Assembly: GCA_002381645.1 (NCBI GenBank)
Contig: DFXE01000001.1
Coordinates: 311,479-375,478 of the forward strand
Direction of reading: 5' to 3'
Length of the DNA stretch: 64,000 nt
DNA from: Bacteroidales bacterium UBA4116
Lineage (GTDB): Bacteria; Bacteroidota; Bacteroidia; Bacteroidales; Tannerellaceae
This document shows positions 1-7,940 of this stretch, one piece after another (position 1 is the first letter of the stretch; the number at the start of each line of letters is the position of its first letter). The position numbers were made by a program, and so were the translations under genes. The notes below the pieces were generated by a model. That model did no database searches, had not been told where the DNA came from, and was given only the letters and a program-made list of their open reading frames with translations.

Positions 1-343
1 TAATACGATAGATCACCAATTCGTTGACCGAAAAGGAAAACATGCATCCGACAGACGATACGGCAAATAATACGGCGGCAAGGAAAAGCACGGGTTTACG
101 CCCCAGGCGGTCGCTTAGTTTACCGGCAAAAGTTACCCCCGCGATCGAACCGACCAAAGCACAACCTACATACCACCCCGTCTGCAGGTCGTCCATACCG
201 AATTGTGTGGACACACCGCGGATCGTACCGGATATAACCGCCGTATCATATCCGAAAAGGAAACCTCCCAATGCGGCCACTACCGAAAGGAAAATTACAT
301 ATCCCATATTTTCAGCCGGTTTACCGGCCGTTGCAGTTGCCAT
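1..343 (-). CDS. Sugar-porter MFS permease, N-terminal part (cut by window edge)
   Basis: Translating the minus strand from the ATG at 343-341 gives an uninterrupted frame to the window edge (about 114 residues). It shows the first helix motif GGFLFGYDTAVISG and the loop motif KLSDRLGRKP, both typical of the sugar-porter branch of the major facilitator superfamily (XylE/GalP-like). It is an inner-membrane permease expected to bring in a monosaccharide or sugar derivative by cation symport. The ATG lies 3 bases past the stop of the upstream DUF4434 gene, so the two are very probably translated from one message. With a GlcNAc 2-epimerase-like gene upstream, an amino sugar or sialic-acid-related substrate is plausible, but the substrate cannot be read from this fragment. 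The C-terminal part is outside the window. Confidence 0.85.
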   Translation of the reverse strand, partial: MATATAGKPAENMGYVIFLSVVAALGGFLFGYDTAVISGTIRGVSTQFGMDDLQTGWYVGCALVGSIAGVTFAGKLSDRLGRKPVLFLAAVLFAVSSVGCMFSFSVNELVIYRI

Positions 344-346
344 GGC

Positions 347-1429
347 TCAATCGATATTAAAATATTCCTTGTACCTGTTATACAGATGCCCCGCCTGCAG
401 ATAGGCCGACTGGGGGCTCATAAAATGTGAGAATTCAAAAGTGATCGCTTTATCGTATTTCACCCTTGCGGCGGCTTCCAGTTTCAACCGGAGTTTATCG
501 AATTTGATCGGCAGGAACTTGATCGGCATATCACGGTCGAACGATTCGGCATTCGTCCAGCAGGCGATGCCGTATTTGTCGGCCATCTTTTTATTAACCG
601 CAAAAAACGCGTCGAGTTCATCATAGTCGATGTGTCCGTCCTGAAAGGCGCATGCGTCGACACTTCCTTTTATACCGTCGAATATTTCCGACCATTCTTT
701 TTCGTGCTGTTCAATTGAAACGGCATCTTCACGGCTTACGGATGCCGAAGCGGCGGCAACCGCCTTTTTACCGTCTATCCAGGGAGAGATCAAGGTCGGC
801 AATCCTCCGGAAACGTCCTTGCATTGTTTACCCAGACTGCTGAATGCTTCAATGGCTCCTTTCGTGGCCCTGCTGATCTCCTGGCTCAGGTACCACCCCC
901 GGAAACTTTTGTAATGCCCGTACTGACTCCACACTTCATCGATAACATGCTTATTCGATTCGATCTCCCAGGTGAGGTCGCCCGTAGCCCAGTATTTACC
1001 GGAATCGTAGAGGCCGAAATAAAATTTCATCCCGTATTTGTCCGACAGGCGAAGAAACATATCCAGAAGATCCACCGACGGTTTATAACACCCGAACTGC
1101 TTCATCAGATAAGCCGACGGATAGGTAATAAATTTCCTGTACCCTGAACGGATCATGATAACCGTATCGATACCGATCGCTTTCATGTAAGCAAAATCCC
1201 TGTCCCATTCCTTTTCACCCCAGTTCTGGTGCGGAATATCGTGGGATATCTCATCAATAAAAGCACCGGTAATTTTCAGCCCCTGCGCTTTGGGAACCAT
1301 CAGGGTGGACCGGATACCTTCTTCACCCGGGGGCTGCTTTCCGGTACACCCGGCCATCGTACCGGTAGCCAAAGCGGCTCCGGCGACCGAAAACTGTTTG
1401 ATAAAATCTCTTCTTCTACTGTTTGCCAT
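347..1429 (-). CDS. Tat-exported DUF4434-type lipoprotein
   Basis: A 360-residue protein. It opens with a twin-arginine signal (RRRDFIKQF at residues 5-13) followed by a hydrophobic stretch and a lipobox ending in Cys28 (TMAGC), so it looks exported folded and lipid-anchored. The mature part resembles DUF4434 proteins, thought to adopt a TIM-barrel fold related to glycoside hydrolases. It has repeated (W/Y)-rich strands and a region near residues 65-95 (WDRDFAYMKAIGIDTVIM) like the early beta/alpha units of such barrels. Enzymatic activity is not established from the sequence. It lies 14 bases after the epimerase gene and 3 bases before the permease start, so the three form one operon. A role in releasing or binding the sugar that the permease imports is inference. 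Confidence 0.75.
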   Translation of the reverse strand: MANSRRRDFIKQFSVAGAALATGTMAGCTGKQPPGEEGIRSTLMVPKAQGLKITGAFIDEISHDIPHQNWGEKEWDRDFAYMKAIGIDTVIMIRSGYRKFITYPSAYLMKQFGCYKPSVDLLDMFLRLSDKYGMKFYFGLYDSGKYWATGDLTWEIESNKHVIDEVWSQYGHYKSFRGWYLSQEISRATKGAIEAFSSLGKQCKDVSGGLPTLISPWIDGKKAVAAASASVSREDAVSIEQHEKEWSEIFDGIKGSVDACAFQDGHIDYDELDAFFAVNKKMADKYGIACWTNAESFDRDMPIKFLPIKFDKLRLKLEAAARVKYDKAITFEFSHFMSPQSAYLQAGHLYNRYKEYFNID

Positions 1430-1443
1430 GGTATATATTATTT

Positions 1444-2637
1444 TTAGATAAGGTTCATTGTCTCAGTCTGCTCCTGTTCGCATTTTTCAAGTGTCTGCCA
1501 GCATTGGTAAAGTCCCCGCGGCACATGGAAGCATCCTTTCCACTTTCCCCCCTTCAGCGGTAACAGCACCTCTCCCCTTCGGTTGAGGTAACCGTACCAC
1601 TCGGGGTATTCGGGATCTTTGAAATGCTTCCAGGTATACTCGTGTAATCGCTCAAACCATGCCCAACAATCTTTATTGCCTGTGAGTTGATACCCTTTCA
1701 GCATACAAATGATCCCTTCCATATGCACCCACCACAGCTTCTGGTCCCATTCCAGCTGCTGGGGCGGATAACCCATACGGTCCATATAATAGAATATACC
1801 GCCGTATTGTTTGTCCCACCCGTAGCGGGCCATCACCAGCGCTTTTTCCACCGCCTTATCTATCAGGTCGCGCCGGTCCAGCCTGACGCCCAGGTCCATA
1901 ATAAACCACATGGCTTCGAGCGCATGCCCGGGATTCAGCAGCCGGCCGTCGAACGAGTCGGATAATTTCCCGTCTGTTCCCACATTTTCCACGATCAACC
2001 CGATCTCGGGACGCCAGAATACGTCCATTACCTCGTGGGCACAGGATTCAATCGTTTGATCCAGTATGTCCTTATCCAGCAGGGGTTCAATTTCAAGCGA
2101 CAGGTTACTGAGTATCATCGGCAGGGCAAAATTTTTCAGGTCGCGTGTGCCGGGTATAGCTTTGTTCCATTTATCTTTCGGATTATCTATCCGCGACAGG
2201 ATCCGGTTATAGGTTTCTTTGGCTATACGGGTATATTCAGGATTACCCGTTGCCATTCCCAATTGCCCGAAAGCCATAGCCGAGAAAGTATAGGAAAAAA
2301 TATTATAAGGCGCCATGAGCGGCTTACCTTCCCGCGTGAGTGAAAAATACCAGTTGAAACTGCCGTCGTGCCCGTATTTCCGGAGGAACTCGGCACCCTG
2401 GATAGCGCAGTCGAGCCATTCCGCTTTTTTTTCTACCTTATTATACAGATACGAAAAGAGCCACACCTGCCGGGCCTGAAGCCAGACAAATTTATCGGTA
2501 TCGTAAACGCTTCCGTCGCGGGTAAGGCATGTGAAGTACCCTCCATACTGAATGTCTTGTGATTTCTCCAACCAAAAAGGTACGGTATTGTGGAGTAATT
2601 CTTTTTTGTACTGGTTAGCTAATTCGCTGTAATTCAT
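1444..2637 (-). CDS. N-acylglucosamine 2-epimerase (AGE/RnBP family)
   Basis: A 397-residue cytoplasmic protein of the (alpha/alpha)6-barrel AGE family, expected to interconvert GlcNAc and ManNAc. It keeps long blocks typical of renin-binding protein/AGE rather than cellobiose epimerases: VWLQARQVW at 51-59, NPGHALEAMWF at 235-245, WWVHMEG at 302-308, WYGYLNRRGE at 347-356 and GCFHVPRGL at 368-376. His238 and His371 match the two catalytic histidines described for cyanobacterial AGE (His239/His372). The length matches the family (about 390-400). There is no signal peptide. The gene heads the run epimerase, DUF4434 protein, MFS permease, with a ROK-family regulator upstream. That fits uptake and catabolism of an N-acetylhexosamine, but no neuraminate lyase is present in the window, so the pathway is unproven. 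Confidence 0.88.
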   Translation of the reverse strand: MNYSELANQYKKELLHNTVPFWLEKSQDIQYGGYFTCLTRDGSVYDTDKFVWLQARQVWLFSYLYNKVEKKAEWLDCAIQGAEFLRKYGHDGSFNWYFSLTREGKPLMAPYNIFSYTFSAMAFGQLGMATGNPEYTRIAKETYNRILSRIDNPKDKWNKAIPGTRDLKNFALPMILSNLSLEIEPLLDKDILDQTIESCAHEVMDVFWRPEIGLIVENVGTDGKLSDSFDGRLLNPGHALEAMWFIMDLGVRLDRRDLIDKAVEKALVMARYGWDKQYGGIFYYMDRMGYPPQQLEWDQKLWWVHMEGIICMLKGYQLTGNKDCWAWFERLHEYTWKHFKDPEYPEWYGYLNRRGEVLLPLKGGKWKGCFHVPRGLYQCWQTLEKCEQEQTETMNLI

Positions 2638-2830
2638 AATATTCCTAATTTTATCAAATGGTGTTCTTCTTCACGGGGAATCTCTTAGAGTTTTGTTAAA
2701 ATTTTTAGAAGAAGCACACGCAAATAGCAGTTAACTTTATCTTATGTGACAAAATTAATAAAATATTTTAATAATAAAAGGAATTGTATGTAAATTATTT
2801 CATAAATGTTTGCTAAAAACGAATTGGTTT

Positions 2831-4036
2831 TTAAAGAATGTCTAACATTTTACTGCGGGATAGTAAACAGGCTCCGATCAGTCCTGCCTTATCTCCCAGT
2901 TTGGAAATAACCAGATCGGTATCCTGGTTGACCAAGTTTAGGGAAAATTTCTTCATGGAACTTTTGATCGGCAGGCGTATGTAATCGTGGGTTAAGGATA
3001 ACGGACCCCCGATCACAACAAGTTCGGGGTTAAAGATATTGATCATGCCGGCCAGCCAACGCCCTAAATTCAAACCGATATGTTCTACAATTTCAATGGC
3101 CAGTACGTCTTCTTTCAGCACGGCATCTACGAAATCCGAAAGCGAAACCCCGCCTTTTTCCTTTAGGGTATCCGCCAGTATGGTAGTGCTCCCCTGCGCG
3201 TAACGCTCCATTAAAATCCGTTGCATGGCAAAGCCTGAAGCCTCTGTTTCAAGGCATCCTTTTTTACCGCAACCGCAGATAATTTCATTGTCGAACGCGC
3301 TGATATGCCCGAACTCCCCTGAATAACCCGACTTACCGTAATACAATTTCCCATCCAGTATCAGTCCCGACCCGAGCCCCCAGTTTACATTGATAAATAT
3401 CACATTCTTTTCACCTTTAACCACCCCGCACATATACTCGCCATAGGCCATGGCCCGGGAATCGTTTTCCAGCATAACGGGAATACCGATTTTAGATTCG
3501 ATTATTTGTGAAAGGGGTTGTTCGTCGAAACAGAAATAACTATGCGAATATCCCGATGATGTACTCACACGCCCGGTAAGGTTAATGGCCACCTGGAATA
3601 TTTTCGCCTTCTCGATCGGTAAATTATCTATATATACATTAATAATACGGCAAAGCTCCTCCAATGCCTCCGGCGTATTCTGCAGTTCATAAGGTATATG
3701 TAGGTTTTCATCTATTATTTTACCGTTCAGGTCGATAACGGCCAGCATAACCAGTTTACGGTGAACGTCCACGCCGACAAAATATCCCGATACGGGATTG
3801 ATACCGTATATATTGGGTTTCCTACCGCCTGAAGTATTCTGTTTACCCGAATCCAGGATAAAACCTTCCTCTATTAATTCACTAACCAGTTTAGTAACGG
3901 TGGGAACACTCATTTCGATCTCCTTACTGATATCGGCGATAGAGGATTCGCCGGAGATTATCAGGTATTGGAGAATTCGTTTTTTCACAATGGCACCTTT
4001 ATTTCCTTCATCTGTTAATAAAAAATTTTTTTTCAT
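2831..4036 (-). CDS. ROK-family transcriptional regulator (NagC/XylR type)
   Basis: A 401-residue protein. An N-terminal winged helix-turn-helix spans about residues 15-70 (SSIADISKEIEMSVPTVTKL). A ROK domain follows, with the zinc motif CGCGKKGCLE near residue 255 and the LENDSRAMAYGE segment equivalent to the kinase catalytic-Asp region. The phosphate-binding loop expected in ROK sugar kinases (DxGGTK) is instead GVDVHRKL, so a repressor role is likelier than kinase activity. It is probably a sugar-responsive repressor of the downstream epimerase/DUF4434/MFS genes. A 193-base AT-rich gap separates it from the epimerase gene, enough for a separate promoter and operator. A Bacteroidetes -7 element lies just upstream of its ATG. 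Confidence 0.85.
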   Translation of the reverse strand: MKKNFLLTDEGNKGAIVKKRILQYLIISGESSIADISKEIEMSVPTVTKLVSELIEEGFILDSGKQNTSGGRKPNIYGINPVSGYFVGVDVHRKLVMLAVIDLNGKIIDENLHIPYELQNTPEALEELCRIINVYIDNLPIEKAKIFQVAINLTGRVSTSSGYSHSYFCFDEQPLSQIIESKIGIPVMLENDSRAMAYGEYMCGVVKGEKNVIFINVNWGLGSGLILDGKLYYGKSGYSGEFGHISAFDNEIICGCGKKGCLETEASGFAMQRILMERYAQGSTTILADTLKEKGGVSLSDFVDAVLKEDVLAIEIVEHIGLNLGRWLAGMINIFNPELVVIGGPLSLTHDYIRLPIKSSMKKFSLNLVNQDTDLVISKLGDKAGLIGACLLSRSKMLDIL

Positions 4037-4056
4037 GGCGTGGTGTTTTTAAAAAA

Positions 4057-4064
4057 CAAAGGTA
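4057..4064 (-). promoter_or_regulatory. Candidate promoter -7 element for the ROK regulator
   Basis: The minus strand reads TACCTTTG, an exact match to the Bacteroidetes -7 consensus TAnnTTTG. It lies 20 bases before the ATG at 4036. No convincing -33 TTTG was found at 19-21 bases upstream, so this rests on the -7 element alone. Confidence 0.45.
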
Positions 4065-4525
4065 ATAATTCTCATGGATAATAAATAATATAAAAAACAA
4101 CTCTCCTAAAGAAAAGCACATCTTTACCGGTCCGGTTCCTTTTTGTTCCTCATTACTGAAGGTGCCGACAGGCACAAAAATAAAAGGATAGCCCACCATA
4201 CGCTTGCAGCCTGCCTTCCAACAATTCGGGCTACCTATTCCTAAACATTTTGCCAAAGGCACCATTTCATCACTCATGTGCCCCAAAGGATAACTTTCCT
4301 TCAACCACAGAGGAACAATAAGATAGGTTAAGACCTTCAAAAACTACAGTTTTGTATGAGAAAAGACAAAAAAAAGGAGCTTATTGTTCAGGTAAAACCC
4401 ACGATCAAAAAGTAAGCGTTGGAAATCAGATTAAAAAAGAGTCAACTCATAATCATCATCAAGATGCTAATATTTAAGCAATTACCCTTCAAGTCATCCG
4501 TACTTACAAAGTTTAGAATGGGGGA
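4065..4525. other. Non-coding stretch without recognised gene
   Basis: This part of the gap between the ROK gene and the FN3-like lipoprotein gene has no open frame that resembles a known family. A 19-codon plus-strand frame starting at about 4357 is lysine-rich and has no other support. A minus-strand frame covering 4008-4340 overlaps the ROK start and is probably a chance frame. Nothing else was recognised. Confidence 0.4.
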
Positions 4526-4640
4526 GTGTTGGGGGGTGTTTTCCTTAAAGAGCTAATAAAGTGTTCCTTTGTTCCTATTCATATTATAAGAGGAACACAA
4601 TATATAATACCTTATACAACTCTCCAACACCCCCCAACAC
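4526..4640. repeat. Nested inverted repeat with G6/C6 arms
   Basis: The outer arms are a perfect 15-bp inverted repeat: GTGTTGGGGGGTGTT at 4526-4540 and AACACCCCCCAACAC at 4626-4640. The right arm is followed by a second partial copy, so AACACCCCCC occurs twice in tandem from 4626 to 4645. Between the arms sits an inner perfect 8-bp inverted repeat, GTGTTCCT at 4561-4568 and AGGAACAC at 4591-4598, around an AT-rich 22-base loop. The element could extrude as a cruciform or fold as RNA; the G6 runs also allow G-quadruplex formation. It lies downstream of the terminator of the lipoprotein gene and upstream of the ROK promoter. No transposase or target-site duplication was seen. Confidence 0.75.
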
Positions 4641-4653
4641 CCCCCAACTTCTA

Positions 4654-4698
4654 AAAAATAGCTCCCGTCCTAAATAAAACGGGACGGGAGCTATTTTT
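4654..4698 (-). terminator. Strong intrinsic terminator after the FN3-like lipoprotein gene
   Basis: A 17-bp perfect stem pairs 4654-4670 with 4682-4698 (core GCTCCCGTCC / GGACGGGAGC) around an 11-base loop. Minus-strand transcription from the gene ending at 4726 runs into this stem and then a run of T. The A/T flanks are symmetric, so it could also stop plus-strand transcription. Confidence 0.85.
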
Positions 4699-4725
4699 AT
4701 CCGGACACGTCCGAAAAGGTAAAGA

Positions 4726-6087
4726 TCAGGGAATAATTATTTCCTTATTTAACCCATATCCCACTCCGGCTTCATTAATCGCATAGGCAGCGAATATATA
4801 CCGTCCCGACGGTAAAGTTATCTTCGTCTGAAATGTCCCCAGGCCGGTCCCTTCGGCTATAAGTTTATTATTTTCTATGGTGGGTTGCGAGCCGTCGCGG
4901 CTGTAGCAGAATCCGCGCTCAATAACAAAATACCCCCTGTCATTCGTTATCTCCGCCTGGGGATAAATGATATTCGGATTTTGTTCATCCTGCCAGCCGT
5001 AAAAATTCCTGTTGTATATATATGGGGTATGAGCTGATGCGGTGTTCGTAGGAACGATTACGTAATTATCCGAATAGGTTACCCCTCTTCTGTTTCGTGC
5101 ATAGGCGCTTACGTAATAAACGCTCCAGGGAACAAGCCCTGTGATTGTTTCCGTAAACTCTCCGCTTCCGGCTTCTGCCTGCCACACTTCATCGTCGAGG
5201 GTAGGTTTATAATATTTCTTTTTAGTGGTTGTATTGAGATAGCAAAATCCACGCTCGGTAATGGGATATGCCTGTTCGTTCTCCACGGTGCACTTTGCTT
5301 TCAGGGTTACCCGTTCATGGGTATAATCGATGATCTCCGGATATATGGTCACACTTATTTCATCCCCCGGCATGCGGCAATATGTTCTGGAAGAATAGAT
5401 TGTGCCCAATGGTGTTTTTGCATAAGCAAAGCAGTAAATATCCCCCATTTCCACGCCGTTAGGGATAACCGCCCGCTGTTCGCCGGGCTGGTAGGGCATG
5501 GCTATTTTTTTATGGTTTGGACCGATCGTATCGGAATTCCCGGTACTCCAGTAAATCCCGACTTCTTCAATCGTACCTTCTTCTAGTAATTTGACTTCGA
5601 ACGGGATGATTACGTTTTGCCGTACAATTTCAGCAGAATGAACATCTACCCAAACAGTAGGTTCGATTTTCTCACTATATACGCGCCCTTCGATTTCCGC
5701 CCTTTTGTCTGCCTTAATTTTCATATAAGGCTTCGCGGCAACAAACTTTTTGTCATAACGGTATACTCCGTACATTCCGTCCCACGGGAATACTTCAAAA
5801 TAATAAGTCGATTGGCCCCCCGCCTGTTCAGCGTGCCTGGCATTATCCGGATCAATGGCATAGGTATACTCACTGGCCCCCATTTCCCAGTGTATTCCAC
5901 ACTCCATGATATACTGCGGTTCAATACGATGGGCGGTAACTTCTATTATAACATTAATACCTTTCTGATAGATTTTAGTATTGATAAAAGCATGTTCAAT
6001 CCCGTTTTCATTGTAAGGGTCCGATTCGCAACCATTTAAACAGAGCAGGGCAAACAAGGCAGCTAATATGAAGGTCAACTTTTTCAT
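4726..6087 (-). CDS. Surface lipoprotein with FN3-like repeats
   Basis: A 453-residue protein with a lipoprotein signal peptide (lipobox LNGC, Cys20). The mature protein is built of about four repeats of roughly 90-110 residues. The last two share the pattern ERGFCY... G..F...I..L..... Y..AYA.N..G..Y, with ERGFCY seen twice; the first two carry related CGIHW and VGIYW strands. This pattern is common in Bacteroidetes lipoproteins with fibronectin-III-like beta-sandwich domains. No catalytic motif is visible, so an adhesive, structural or ligand-binding role is inferred. It starts 78 bases after the stop of the LytTR regulator gene on the same strand, so it is either the last gene of that operon or a nearby target. 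A strong terminator follows it. Confidence 0.7.
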   Translation of the reverse strand: MKKLTFILAALFALLCLNGCESDPYNENGIEHAFINTKIYQKGINVIIEVTAHRIEPQYIMECGIHWEMGASEYTYAIDPDNARHAEQAGGQSTYYFEVFPWDGMYGVYRYDKKFVAAKPYMKIKADKRAEIEGRVYSEKIEPTVWVDVHSAEIVRQNVIIPFEVKLLEEGTIEEVGIYWSTGNSDTIGPNHKKIAMPYQPGEQRAVIPNGVEMGDIYCFAYAKTPLGTIYSSRTYCRMPGDEISVTIYPEIIDYTHERVTLKAKCTVENEQAYPITERGFCYLNTTTKKKYYKPTLDDEVWQAEAGSGEFTETITGLVPWSVYYVSAYARNRRGVTYSDNYVIVPTNTASAHTPYIYNRNFYGWQDEQNPNIIYPQAEITNDRGYFVIERGFCYSRDGSQPTIENNKLIAEGTGLGTFQTKITLPSGRYIFAAYAINEAGVGYGLNKEIIIP

Positions 6088-6165
6088 GGCTATACTATTT
6101 AGTAAGCAATATACTTAAAATATTGACATAAAAAAGTACCAACCGTTTATTTTCACCAGTATTTG

Positions 6166-6882
6166 TCAGGAATGTTTTTTCCTGACCACGAATTCCTGCA
6201 GGAAGGTATCGCGGTATGTATTGCCGATGGATATCTGATAGGTCTTGATAAACACATCGTTATTGTCAAACGATTCGATTTGCCCGGTATTAACGATATA
6301 CGATTTATTAATGCGCATAAACAGGCTTTTGGGCAATTGCTCATGAATAGCTTTCAGGTTCATTTTCGTGATGACACGGTGATCATCCATCTGGATGATC
6401 ACGTAATCTTTCAAACCTTCTATAAAAAGAATATCCCTGAAGTTGATCTTACAGAAACGGCGTTCGGATTTGACAAATATAAAATCATTGTCTATCTGTT
6501 CTATATCTTCTTTACTGTCGTCGGTAAGCAACGAATGGTAAACAATCGCTTTGTTGACGGCCTTGCGGAACCGTTCGATGGGAATAGGCTTTATCAGGTA
6601 ATCCACCGCATCCACCTCATAACTATCCAACGCATATTCGGAATAGGCTGTGGTAAAAATAATCAATGTTTCTTTGGGAATGGTTCGCGCAAATTCCAAT
6701 CCCGTGATATGCGGCATTTGTATATCGAGAAATACCAGGTCGACATCATTAGTGGCCAGGTATCCGGAAGCCGACGCCGCGTTATTGAAACTTTCCAGTA
6801 ATTGTAATGCCGGCACCTGGTCGACCAGGTATTTGATGGCTCTGCGGGCCAACGGTTCATCATCTACGATTATGCAATTCAT
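6166..6882 (-). CDS. LytTR-family response regulator
   Basis: A 238-residue two-domain regulator. The receiver domain (1-120) has the acidic pair Asp7/Asp8, phosphoacceptor Asp53 (FLDIQMP), the switch Thr in FTTAYSEYAL and Lys98 (YLIKPI). A LytTR DNA-binding domain follows (about 135-235, starting FIFVKSERRFCKI and including FMRINKSYIVN). It is the expected partner of the histidine kinase encoded just upstream, with which it shares a 4-base ATGA overlap. Targets are unknown; the nearby FN3-like lipoprotein gene is a candidate. Length and architecture are standard for the AlgR/LytR type. Confidence 0.93.
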   Translation of the reverse strand: MNCIIVDDEPLARRAIKYLVDQVPALQLLESFNNAASASGYLATNDVDLVFLDIQMPHITGLEFARTIPKETLIIFTTAYSEYALDSYEVDAVDYLIKPIPIERFRKAVNKAIVYHSLLTDDSKEDIEQIDNDFIFVKSERRFCKINFRDILFIEGLKDYVIIQMDDHRVITKMNLKAIHEQLPKSLFMRINKSYIVNTGQIESFDNNDVFIKTYQISIGNTYRDTFLQEFVVRKKHS

Positions 6883-7940
6883 AATGAAAGTGTTAAAAAG
6901 ACGGTATAACTTGTATCTGTTTCTTCTGTTTCCAATGAATAATCATGCTTGTATAATAACTCCAATCTGCGCCGTATGTTGTGCAAGCCTAATCCGCCCG
7001 ACTGTTTTTTTACCGGAATTTTAGGTTTGGAGTTCTTGCAGACAAACGATAATGCGCCATTACGAACCTTGAAAAACAGGTGGACGTAGGAAAGGTTTTC
7101 ACTGTCGGGATTATGTTTGATCGCGTTTTCGACAAAAGGAATAAAAAGAAACGGGGGAACGGACACACTATTTATATCTCCTTCTTCCGAAACGATAAAA
7201 TCGAATTTATCGCGGCGTATTTTTTCCAACTCCAGGAATCCGGTCAGGAACTGTATATCCGCCCTGAGATAAACCGCTTTACGGGCACTATCGTTGAGCT
7301 GGTAGCGGAGCATATCGTCTAATTGAGTCAGCACCCGGGATGCTTTATCCTTATCTTCACGCACAAGCGTATTGGCATTATTAAGCATATTAAAAAGGAA
7401 ATGGGGGTTGATCTGATTTTTTAACTGTTGAAGTTCCGTCTCCATAGTAGCTTGTTCCAGTTCCTCAATTTGCCTGTCATGGATGATCCACCTCCGAAAT
7501 AATTCGATACTGGTGGCTCCGGCACAGATCAACATGATCGTAATCGTAGTCCGAAGCATGAAAATCAGGATCATATATATGGGTACTTCTTCAGCGGGTA
7601 CTATGCCTTCAGTATGTTGCTGATACAGCGGCAATGCCAAATAACCGAATATTCCGACCAGAGTGGCACAAAGAAGGAACAGGAGCAGCATAAACCGTGT
7701 GATCTTTCCTTTATAAAGATATTTTGGAATAAGAATATATATTGTAGCATAAATACATAAACCGGAAAAAAAGAAATTAGCGAGAAAGATGAGTATGATC
7801 AAACGTATGTCTGTAAATATACTGAATATCGCCTGGAATCCCATAAACAACAGAAAAACAAGAAGAAGCAAATGCCTTAATATCCTGAACCGCGGTTCGA
7901 TAAGCCAGGCTATTATCATATTGTCCTTCGTTTTTAGCAT
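6879..7940 (-). CDS. LytS-like sensor histidine kinase (intact)
   Basis: A 353-residue membrane protein. Four hydrophobic helices lie at about 20-42, 47-70, 82-105 and 122-145, followed by a short coiled linker and a His_kinase (PF06580-type) domain. The phosphoacceptor motif NPHFLFN has His180, the N-box PFVENAIKH has Asn272, and the G-box GGLGLHNIRRRLELLY starts near 315. All features needed for autophosphorylation are present. There is no recognisable extracytoplasmic sensor domain, so the signal is probably sensed in or near the membrane or through a partner. It overlaps the LytTR gene by 4 bases and the preceding degenerate paralogue by 7 bases. That arrangement suggests coupled translation and possible heterodimer formation. 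Confidence 0.92.
   Translation of the reverse strand: MLKTKDNMIIAWLIEPRFRILRHLLLLVFLLFMGFQAIFSIFTDIRLIILIFLANFFFSGLCIYATIYILIPKYLYKGKITRFMLLLFLLCATLVGIFGYLALPLYQQHTEGIVPAEEVPIYMILIFMLRTTITIMLICAGATSIELFRRWIIHDRQIEELEQATMETELQQLKNQINPHFLFNMLNNANTLVREDKDKASRVLTQLDDMLRYQLNDSARKAVYLRADIQFLTGFLELEKIRRDKFDFIVSEEGDINSVSVPPFLFIPFVENAIKHNPDSENLSYVHLFFKVRNGALSFVCKNSKPKIPVKKQSGGLGLHNIRRRLELLYKHDYSLETEETDTSYTVFLTLSL

Noticed and set aside
4008..4340. Minus-strand frame of 110 codons overlapping the ROK start
   Set aside because: It overlaps the well-supported ROK N-terminus and promoter element, has no recognisable family and an odd composition.
6163..6801. Plus-strand frame of 212 codons opposite the LytTR regulator gene
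   Set aside because: The minus strand encodes a complete receiver plus LytTR protein; the plus frame has no motif.
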